Of a DNA stretch of 64,000 bases, positions 54,666 to 64,000 are shown one piece after another (the stretch's first letter is position 1; each line of letters opens with the position of its first letter). Both the position numbers and the translations under genes were made by a program. The notes below the pieces were generated by a model that searched no databases, had not been told where the DNA came from, and was given only the letters and a program-made list of their open reading frames with translations. Source of the DNA: Adiantum capillus-veneris (taxonomy: Eukaryota > Streptophyta > Polypodiopsida > Polypodiales > Pteridaceae); assembly GCA_014529385.2 (NCBI GenBank), contig CM043948.1:19464951-19528950 (forward strand), written 5' to 3'.

Positions 54666-57614
54666 ATGATGGCCATGACCACTTCGTGCTCTGAGTACAC
54701 ATTGCTCACACTTGTAGGCGAGCATAGAGGCCGGCCCTTTTACACGAACACATATGGACATTTCTCTGTCTAGTGCCGTGACTCCTTTGGCCCCACACAG
54801 ACCCTCCAGGTGGTGCGAGTCCTTCCCAACGACACGCGGGATGGCACATTTAGAGATGACTATCGCGCCACGTATGTGGTCGACCATTTGATTAGGCTAG
54901 AGGAGATAGAGCTAGTACACGCAGATGATTGCCTTGAGGCCTTCGACCATCCTGTGCAGGTTACATTACAGCGGGTAGGTCCTCGAGTGATCTATATAGA
55001 TAGTTCTCAGCGCATATATCGATTAGAGTGTCGCACTTCTAGTAGACGCCTATCAACAGATGTTGTGACACTACTTGGCGAGCCTAAAGACATATGCTAC
55101 ATGAGCACCACAGGCACTGAGCTTTACTTTTTGACTTGTGGATTGCCGTACGATCCTTGACCGACCCAGCGCCCTACTTCGAGTAGGAGTGCCTCACCTC
55201 CTTTAGACACAGTGCCACCACCCACATCACTCATGAAAGCACTGCCAGGATTCTCCTCACCTAGACTTGATTTGCCGCCAAGCGTTTCGAGCTATCACGA
55301 GTCTAGAGCGATGTACACGGCGATTGCTAGCACTTTGCGTACCACTCAGAGTGAGCTATAGATAGAGACCCAGAGCCTTCGAGACACATACTTTAGAGAG
55401 TCTCAACCTCGACACCTTGCACCATCTAGAGACCCATGCTAGCCTTTGATGACACAGATTAGAGAGCATATGAGAGAATCTATGACGACCACATCACCCC
55501 AGTTGAGAGCACCAGAGGTAGGGCCCGGTAGATCACCCATTGTAGATATGAGTGCCCCTAGACCACTGACCCCCACCCTTCAGATACTATCCGAGACCAG
55601 AGAGACTAGGGATAGCATGAGAGATATAGACATCAGATCTTGCATATAGTAGGCCGATCTCCACGAGGGGCTGCATATTATGTTGACACTTATGATCACC
55701 CTGTTGTGAGGCTATCCACCCTGCAGCGCATCATGTCTACACCTAGGCAGATTGTGAGAGCCTACCCACATGCCGATAGAGCAGTTTTATTGATGAGCTC
55801 GGAGAGTAGTATCTCTTGATTGAGACCCTTGATTTTGATGACATTGAGCGAGCACACCCAGATGACAGCCCAGACACATAGACACATCCTAGGCTAGTGG
55901 AGCTTCAGAGAGTTGAGCAGACCGTGACCTATCTAGATGAGCTTGGTCGTAGGTACAGACGCCTGACGAGTGGTGGATCCACAGATCCTTCAGCCCGCCT
56001 TCTTGCATATTTGATAGGAGATCCACGTGAGCGAGTTTATAGGGATGTCGATCATGCAGTATATGTTCTGACTATAGGTGTACCCTACTCCCCTCGACTT
56101 AGACATGATGATTTATGTTTACCCACGACGACCACACTAGCTCCACAGCTACCGAGAGCTCCGAGTCCTCGAGAGACACCACTAGAGAGATCTAGGCTTC
56201 TTTTGTCACGTCGTATTCTACCACCTTGGGAGATGCCAGATGAGGATGATAGTGTGCCACGAGAGATAGCTCCAGCACCTAGCCTGCCACAGGTAGAGCC
56301 CTTGAGACTAGAGCCCAGTCAGAGTATTGTAAAGGAGCCTACACCACCAACCACAGTTATCCACGAGACTTCCAACACACAACGAGAGATCTCACAGAGT
56401 CATAGAGTGAGTGACTCTGATGGATTTGTTATAGATGAGACCACTCCACAGATTCTAGCTGCCCTTGAGAATCCTTGTTTAGATCTGCCGACCCCACAGA
56501 GGCCCTTAGAGATAGTTGTCGAGCTAGAGCCATCTACGAGAGTAGATCCCCCATGAAAGAAGATGCAGAGCCGACATCATTTCTATCCCACTCTTTTAGC
56601 TTGCATAGCGGTGTCATAGCCAGTGAGTCACAGAGAGAGCAGCCACCACATATATATGTTTCCCTAGTGCCATCTATGAGTGCTGATTCACGATCAGATC
56701 ACCCGATTGAGCGGAGACCAGCCACGAGCCGTACTTTTCTAGATCAGGTTCCTAGAGACCATATTACTGACACCACAGAGATAGAGGTTACACCACATAT
56801 ACATGGACGTACACGGACTAGAGTGACCTCTACTAACACCTTATGTAGGGATACGATAGAGCCTGCTAGACTTGTTTGGAGACCACGTACACAGGCATCT
56901 CAGCCATGTGTAGAGCCTTCTCTACGCAGAGTCTCTACGACGATGAGTAGTGCCAATGAGGAGCGACACACGATAGATTAGGCACGTAGCTCTCCACGTA
57001 GAGCTTCCAGGACAACCCAACAGGTATTTGTTCCCCGTGACGAGATACATGCTAGATTTTTACCTTGTGATGACACGATCATATTTCTGAAGAGCCATAT
57101 GACCGACGACGGATTTTCACATGGTTGGCTCACATCTAGACGGTCACTTGAGGCACAAGATTACTTTGAGGGACAAAGACATGTTTGGGTACCTAGGCCA
57201 CGAGCGGTAGCACACCCAGCGCATACAAGATCATACCCTAGAGCGAGACCTCCACGAGCCAGATGTCGAGAGATGAGACTACCCCTAGAGAGGTTGGTAC
57301 CTTCACAGCAGATAGTATGTCCTAGAGCTAGATGCACACGTAGACACGCTAGGAGAGCTCAGACTGACATCCCTACGAGAGTGCGAGCATTGCAGATTTG
57401 GCTATCGAAGAGCCTTCCACAGACTATTCGAGTAGAGGCTGATGTCCCCCCTACGCCCATTCCTTGTGCTGTTGAGAAAACTTTACATATGGAGCTAGGT
57501 GTTAGCCATCCCTTGACTATTAGAGATCGAGCTAAGAGACTGCAGATCATGCTTCATGGTGAGAGCTCTCTCTTGACTCCTAGTTGCACGAGATTTGAGA
57601 TTTGTACACATTGA
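54666..57614 (+). pseudogene. Unrecognised protein with two homologous domains, decayed
   Basis: Long coding-like stretches in changing frames. One starts at ATG 54666/54669 with an in-frame TAG near 54756 and runs to 55160. A second homologous stretch starts near 55650 and runs to 56556. Domain 1 ends VTLQRVGPRVIYIDSSQRIY ... YFLTCGLPYDP. Domain 2 ends VELQRVEQTVTYLDELGRRY ... YVLTIGVPYSP. The shared pattern is LQRV, V-Y-D, R-YR, a Gly-Asp/Glu-Pro and L-T-G-PY-P. A Pro/Ser/Glu-rich linker follows, then a basic Arg-rich region (57099-57614). No protease, RT or zinc knuckle was seen. It sits inside an LTR element, so it may be an accessory ORF. I do not recognise the family. Confidence 0.5.
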
Positions 57615-58697
57615 TATGTGCATATACGAGAGAAATTTTTTTCCCTCTGGATATCCAGGTTTTAGACCCTAGCTTAGATGTTTTATTTTATTATTCTGTT
57701 ACTTTTGTTATTTTATCTTGCTGCTGACATAGCTCTTGGAGGTACAATGCTTTTGTTGATCTTTTGATGCAGCACGTAGATAGACGTTAGCTTGCCCATG
57801 GAGATTGGATGACCATGTAGACATGATGTATCTCCAGACACGAGGAGCTTCCATGACATCGACCTCTTCATCGAGCCCATGCACAAGTGTACTCCTTCTT
57901 GTGATATATGATTTTGTACATTTATATTTGTTGATTGTGGCTTCTTCTTGGTTTGATTAAGTGCATTCAATTATGTTTTGTTATCTGCCATTAAAGATGT
58001 ATAAACTTGTCCTTTCTTTAGTTAATTGACTTAGAGTTTAGTTTTACTGATGATCCTTGAGGTTAGGTGGCCATGACTTTAGGTTAACTCATTTACTTGA
58101 CTACTAGTCCTAGTTGGTAAAATTATTTGAGTGTTTGAAACCTTAGGAGTGCTTTAAGCATAGAGAGGCTTTCTCACCCAAACAACAAAGAACACTAGTG
58201 AAAATACAAAGGAAATGGAAGAAAAACAAAAGTGCCACAAGTGTAAAAGCTTAAGCTAGAAGAGAAATCCTGGCTTGATTTGGTACTTCACGCACATGTA
58301 TTGCCTATGGTACTAGAGCCCTAGAGGTTCCCAGTGTGGGTGCTTTTCTTTGAGAAGCAAAAAGCCCCGGGTATACAAATAAGCACACACGTCAAATGAT
58401 TTTGCAAAATGTGAAAAATAACAAATGAAAAGCAAGAAAAATGAAATGAGAAAGACTTCCATTGAGCTTCAAGTAAAAAAAATTCAAGATTTTGTTTCGA
58501 GTTGTGAGAGTTAGTTAGCTAATCTATGACATACATAATTAGGGAATCTTGCATTGGGATAAATTTACTAACTTAGCTAGTACTAGAGTAAATGTTTTAA
58601 CCCTTAGTCGTAGCTAACTAATTGATAGACTCATTCATAAGCCCAAAACTCTTGATTAATTAATTTCAGCAAGTGTAATTTATTTTTCCTTAATGGT
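57615..58697. other. No recognised gene
   Basis: A/T-rich sequence. AGCAAAAAGCCCCGGG follows GTGTGGGTGCTTTTCTTTG near 58338-58372 and could be part of an element end. No LTR partner of 52196-52828 was seen. Confidence 0.4.
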
Positions 58698-58988
58698 TGT
58701 GTAACATTTCATAATTCTTTGCATTTACTCATTACTACATATGCTTTGCCTTTTCCTTATGCCTTATCACCTGTTAACCCTCACGGCTCACGGACACCCT
58801 ATCACCTACGAGATGGACGTTGTAACCTATGGCGGACATTGTATTATTTATTGGTAGAGTCAGGTACTGGGCTTGTCTGTCCAATAGGAAAGAGTAAGAG
58901 TGATCGCCGATGAGAGGCGCACTCTAACTGGAACATTCAAGGGATTAGTTGGCTAAGCATGGGCGCCCAAGTGTGAATGGGGTGAGCT

Positions 58989-58998
58989 TATATAAAAG
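58989..58998 (+). promoter_or_regulatory. TATA box in element 6 LTR
   Basis: TATATAAAAG, about 420 bp before the primer site. Confidence 0.6.
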
Positions 58999-59092
58999 TC
59001 AACTAAACCTAAAATTCACTCACTCTCTCATTTGTGCAATAGAAGAGTGCTCTTGCTCCATCTCCATCTCCATATTCTTCTTCTTCACCTCC

Positions 59093-59093
<1 letters not shown>

Positions 59094-59172
<79 letters not shown>
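59094..59172 (+). repeat. (GT)n(GA)n microsatellite
   Basis: About 17 GT units followed by about 22 GA units, inside the putative LTR. Confidence 0.95.
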
Positions 59173-59177
<5 letters not shown>

Positions 59178-59417
59178 CGATCGAGCATTACGAAGGCACA
59201 ACGGCGGTGAAGCGGTTGAGCGCGGCGAAGTGGCGGCTCCTTCTTCTTCGCGGCGAGGAATCCTCCACGAAGCAAGCGTAGAGCGGTGAGTGACACACCA
59301 TCGCCTTCTTTGAGCTTACTAGTTTAGGCTTGTTGTGTGCTTGGAGCCATTTGTGGCTCGCACACGGTGTATCGGCAAGTTCCTTGCATTGAAACGTGCG
59401 ACATATGCGCACATTTT

Positions 59418-59435
59418 TGGTGCCGCTGCCGGGGA
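59418..59435 (+). other. Primer-binding site, tRNA-Asp variant
   Basis: TGGTGCCGCTGCCGGGGA differs at two positions from the tRNA-Asp complement at 52830. It lies four T bases after the LTR end. Confidence 0.7.
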
Positions 59436-60236
59436 ATGCCATACATGAAGCTCGAGTAGTACTCTGTGCTTCTCCATGGTGCAATTTCTATTGTAGGAAA
59501 GGTAAGGAAGGAGTGTGTGTGTGTTGAGAAGAGAGATTAATTGGTGTTATACTGTGTGTTTTTTTTGTTAATGGAGTTTTCAAAGGTACTATGTTTATTC
59601 TCTGTGTATTAAGGTAGTTAGTTTTCTTTGTTAATAGAGATTTCAAAGGTTCTGTGTTTATTCTCTGTGTATTAAGGTAGTTAGTTTTCTGTGTACAGTA
59701 AGTAGGAAGTAGATTAGTGAGAGTTAATAGAGTGTTTTAGTGTGTAAGAGTAGGTGTATTAGTTATAAGTAGGTAGAGAGAGAGTGTGTGTGCTCTTGCG
59801 CAGGCCGCGACGGCCTTATCCTTAAAATAAAAAATAATAAAATAATATTTTTTTTAAAAAGGTAGGACCGGGATCGGGAATATCTCCCAGACCCAAGCCC
59901 AGACCCAAACCCAAGCTCACGCTCAGGCATAGGCCTCGGTCGCCTTTTAAAAAAACGAATTTTAGCTTCACACGTAGCTAAAAATCGATTTTTTGAGGAC
60001 CAACGGAACGTCAGATGCCCGAAAATTGTGCTATAAAGCACACAGCGACCCTCTAAGTGATACGCTCGTTTCGAGCTATCACACACTTTAATAAAAAAAA
60101 ATCAAACATTAAAAAACATTCAAAAAACATCAAAAACAAGAAAACATCAAGTAGAAAGCGAGGTGCAAAACACCCACAAAACAAAGCAAGTAACCTTTGA
60201 GGGTACTTGCCGACACTTGTAGGGCACCCAAAGCAC
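59436..60236 (+). other. Leader of element 6
   Basis: Non-coding. Two near-identical phrases around TTCTCTGTGTATTAAGGTAG lie at about 59597 and 59660, a 63-bp direct repeat. Confidence 0.6.
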
Positions 60237-63200
60237 ATGTATCTACGCTCTGGTCGTGTGCTAGAGTCCGAACAACTAGCTAGTGCTTCGATTTACGGGG
60301 GTACTCACTATCCTTCCACGCTAGGGTCTACGCCCTCGGTGGGGACCCAAGGTAGTGCAACCCAAGACCCAAATATAGCGGCTAGCAACTCTTCCTCTGA
60401 CTACGATATTATGGAAGAGCATCGTACACAAAGCCCCGGGGGAACAAATGAAACCGTGCCTAGCTGGGCCCAACAACTTGGAACGAGTGTTTTTAGCCGT
60501 TTGATGGAAACTTTTAGTGGAGCTACGCGCTTTGAACCTACGGCTAGTGAAGTAAACGAAGGGGGTGGGGAAGTAGAATCACCATTCACATCTTCTGTAG
60601 ACCCCACACTCCCTCAGAGTGTCCACGTGGACATTCTACCTACCTCATTTAATGAGGGCCCTACCGAGCTACCACCTTCCAAAGTCGCCTCTAAGGCAGC
60701 GGTGACTAAAAGTCAAAACACGGGAAGCAACATTGCATCCACCTCACGGAAACCCTCTAGAACACCAAGTTTGGACGGGATATTTCTCAATGAAAATTGG
60801 GAATATGACCTACACACGGAGACTTTGACCGACCTATACATGGGCTACACATACCATGTGGGTTGGTTAGAAGTTGTACAATCTACATCTAGTTCCACTA
60901 GTCTAGAGGAACAACAACACATGATCTGCAATGTCATCCATAGGATTATCCAGTCCGAGAGGCAAAATCGAGGAATAAACATACCTTCGACGGGTCCTAT
61001 GCGATTTTTAGACACGGCAAAGGGAAACAACCCACTCTATCACAAATGGAGACTCCCCCAGTGAGTCCCATCGATCCCCCGTATGTTGTTTCGCCAGGGG
61101 TCTCAATGCAATCTGAGCCCACAAGTGATAGCTTTAATTTTCCAAGTCTAGCTCATCTTTCCCTGGATGACACCACGGAGACCATGCCTACCCCAATGAT
61201 GGGCATGCCAAGAAACACACCATGGACCTCGTTTGCTAGTAAAGCACCGATACATGGTAGCTCAATGCCTGCAACAATACCTACAAGTGTGTACCAATCA
61301 TATGCACCTATGGGTCATCACACTCATGTAGTCCCTACCCCTCCCATTGTTTCAACTACCTATGCTCCACAACCACAATACACAAGTTCTTATTTCCATG
61401 GGACTATACCGGCTAGCATTAGCATGTCACATCCGATGTCTGCTATGCCTAGGGCCACCCATATGAACTATGGACCACCACATGGCACAACATCGTACCC
61501 AACGTGGAACCCAAGGGCTTCCTATGCGCCAAGCCCAATGCCAATACCTACTCCACATGTAGTCTCCGGAGCGCCTTCACCCACGGTGCCTGCTCATTTA
61601 GGTGAGTTGGCAACATTTGCTCAAGCTATTGGTCGATCTATTGCTGAGAATATGCGTAACACGCCTGATAGAGAGCCTAGAAGTAAGGCAGTACAAATAG
61701 CCAAGCTCACACAAAAATTTAGTGGAGACGGGGATGTGAGGAAGCATATCGAAGTGTTTGAACAAATATGCGATTCTCTAGGAGAACACAGTGACCTACA
61801 TAAGAGAAATGCTTTAAGCCTAACCTTAAGTGGGAAGGCTGGGGATTGGTATAGAACCCTAAGGGTGGAAGGAAAAACGATTTACCCTACTCTTAGGAGA
61901 CTGTTCTTAAAAGAATACATACAAGAGGGAGTGCTTTGGGGTGTAGCCTCTCAGCTCTAGAAAGCCCAACGAGAGGAAGGAGAGTCGGTGAGAGACTTTA
62001 TAAGTCGCTTGAAGCATTTGAATTCTCGTTGTAATCCAAATGAGCACTTCAACAATAACCAATTGCTTGATAGATTCATTAGGGGGTTACGACATGAGGA
62101 TATCTACAATGGCCTAGTCATTAGAGGTATCACCACTTGGGAAGCAGTCACCACCAATGCGATCCAATTGGAGGATAATTTAATGATTCAAGGAGAAAGA
62201 GTGTCTGTTGAGCCTAAATCTATTAGCTCGCAAGCATCAGGGCATCAGCCAATGACCCTAAAGCCTATTGCTAAGGAGCCAAAGATATCTGAGATGACTT
62301 TAGCAGATCTCACCAAGGCTATTCAAGAGAGTCTTAGAGACAATCGTGCTCTGCAAAACAATCATATGTATCCAAGAAGGGAGCAGCAATGGTGCTCAGT
62401 ATGCTATGGACCGCATAGTACCAGTGAATGCCCTACTTTCAGAGTAAAATTCAATGGGAACTGCAATGCATGTGGGAGGTATGGTCATCAAGCTAAGGAT
62501 TGCATAGTATTTAAGCGTGCGATGGCCAATAGACCAACCTTAGCATGGACAGACACACCTCGAGTGCCTGCCTTGATGCCGGCCCCACCTCTTGAACAAA
62601 CAGCACAACACATGGTCCCTAGGGCCCAAAATGTTATTCAAACAACACCCTTACCACCTCCAGTGCTAGGACCGCAACCACCACATCCGAGAATCACTTC
62701 TGTGAATCAAGGGGTTGTGATTCATCTATTTCTTGTTTGGAAGGCTATGAGGAAGATATAGATCCTAATATCGCCTATGGGATGTATGTGCTTGAAGAAA
62801 GTCCACAATACTACATGGAGGACTATTAGGGACAAGTCAAACCTGTATATCAAGTAGCTGCTCTTGCGGCAAGAGGCCAAAATATCAATTACACTGCTAA
62901 GAGACCACCTCTTCAATGCTATGAGTGTGGAGGTCCACATCGTGTAGCCGAGTGTCCTATTAGGCTACAAAAGAACGCCACACTAATGCAAACCAATCAA
63001 GCGAGCACGTCTACAATGCCGATACTCATGTGTAATCGATGCGGCATAGATCATTTGATTGCCCAATGTCCAAATAATCCAAATGCACCGAAGATCACGC
63101 CATTAAACTGGATTGAAGTTACCGAGGAGCCATCACCAAGTACACCCGTGGTACCAGTAAACGTACTCACACGATCGATGCTCCAAAAACAAAATTATAT

Positions 63201-63999
63201 TCTTGAGGAAAGAGACACGGCATCAATTTCCCAATCTCAGAAAAAGAAGAAAACACGAAGAAAGAGATCGCAAAAAGCAGCGAAGTCAGACCCCAGTTCA
63301 AAGACCAACATAGGGACTGGTGATGACCCCGTATATACGAACGACGTTGAAGAAGATTCTGATTCAGGTGAAACCATGGAGACCAAAACGACCACTAACA
63401 TAGAAACCAACAAGGAAGATCTTCATGAGACACAATGGCCAGGATCCAAAAAGAAGATAGGAACTTACCTAAACCCTATAGAGGAGATTGAGCGAGTCAA
63501 GCAATTAAGGAGTTTGGTAGAAGATACCCAAAGGGATCTAGAACCAACACCTACGAAGATCCACATTACAAACACCGTGTTCCCTACGCAACAACAACCT
63601 CACCAAGTCCATAGACCCTTGGACATACCTAGTGTCATCCAAGAAGAAAGTGACTTAAAGTCATGGGAAAGTGGGCGTACTCACTTCTTGATGGAAAGAA
63701 TGTTTACAGAGGGACTACCTGATCCTATCAAAAAAATGGAGATCCCATCTTCCCCTCGTCAAGGGACTCAAGGCCAAAAGGTGCCGTTAAACATTGCCAA
63801 ATTGATGGATTTCATGTCTTCAGAAGTTAGAACCACCATCATGTACAAACTATATAAAGACCCTGAGCTAGTCTCAACCCTTCGAGCCTTCCTCAATGGA
63901 GAACTGAAGTTTGGGCTACCACAATTTGCACAGATGGATGGAGCTGAGGAGATGCCAATAGAGGAGGAATACATAGATCCACAACCCAACCTAGATGAG
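60237..63999 (+). pseudogene. Ty3/gypsy element 6 gag, running off the window
   Basis: The start MYLRSGR at 60237 is typical of gypsy gag. The first frame (to 61064) is Ser/Thr-rich. The second, from about 61046, is Pro-rich and then holds the retrotransposon gag core (TQKFSGDGDVRKHIEVFEQI, LTLSGKAGDWY, FISRLKHLNSRC). Zinc-knuckle-like motifs follow: CSVCYGPHSTSEC, CNACGRYGHQAKDC, CYECGGPHRVAEC and CNRCGIDHLIAQC. A basic stretch KKKKTRRKRSQK and an acidic region lead to the window end. Breaks: a frame change near 61050, TAG at 61958-61960, a frameshift near 62712, TAG at 62827-62829. Gag packages element RNA. Pol would lie downstream of the window. Confidence 0.85.
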
Positions 64000-64000
64000 A

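Larger units (their letters stand above)
58698..59413 (+). repeat. Putative 5' LTR of gypsy-type element 6
   Basis: Proposed from TGTGTAACAT to ATGCGCACA, directly before a primer site. It contains a TATA box at 58989 and a GT/GA microsatellite. The start is tentative, as the 3' copy is outside the window. Confidence 0.45.

Noticed and set aside
1-64000. A CRISPR array, rRNA genes or prokaryotic operons.
   Set aside because: No direct-repeat/spacer pattern or rRNA sequence was seen. All tandem repeats found are micro- or minisatellites or transposon duplications, and the content is plant nuclear.

Overview
The window is a transposon-dominated stretch of a eukaryotic nuclear genome, almost certainly a land plant. 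Evidence: Ty1/copia elements of the Tork/Tnt1 type with initiator-methionine tRNA primer sites, Ty3/gypsy elements with a second RNase H or a chromodomain, gypsy primer sites matching plant tRNA-Asp, a CACTA-type terminus, degenerate AACCTAAA telomere-like repeats, and many long (CT)n/(GA)n tracts. A large-genome non-seed plant such as a fern or lycophyte is plausible but not proven. No intact host gene was found. The only host-gene-like sequence is a broken first exon of an HSPA12-type Hsp70 at about 40.0 kb.

Layout. 1-10.3 kb: a Ty3/gypsy pol (RT, RNase H, second RNase H, integrase) split by a complete minus-strand Ty1/copia element (2298-7853) with a clean 5-bp target duplication, then a putative 3' LTR. 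10.3-18.5 kb: a young, nearly intact Ty1/copia element (11589-17131) in telomere-like repeats, then three tRNA-Lys-like repeat units, microsatellites and a CACTA end with a hairpin. 18.5-23.2 kb: a decayed chromodomain gypsy. 23.2-30.3 kb: remnants of minus-strand copia and gypsy elements. 30.3-39.9 kb: mostly featureless DNA with a perfect 185-bp inverted repeat, a gypsy integrase/protease remnant, a chromovirus 3' end with LTR, and a 389-bp tandem duplication.

40-52 kb: the Hsp70-like exon opens into a polypyrimidine tract followed by a head-to-tail array of three L1-like LINE copies (full length, 5'-truncated, full length), separated only by (CT)n tracts and bracketed by a 41-C run and a 39-G run. 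The LINE appears to insert into (TC)n repeats. In both full copies its two ORFs lie in one frame separated by a single UAG, and both carry the same +1 frame break in the endonuclease. This is the best candidate for an undescribed system.

52-64 kb: two LTR elements with tRNA-Asp-type primer sites. The first carries a decayed, unrecognised protein made of two homologous domains. The second carries a gypsy gag with at least four zinc-knuckle-like motifs and runs off the window end.

The genes do not form a host pathway. They are successive layers of mobile elements: copia 1 landed in an almost intact gypsy frame, copia 2 landed in telomere-like repeats, and the LINE array grew inside CT repeats in what may be an intron.
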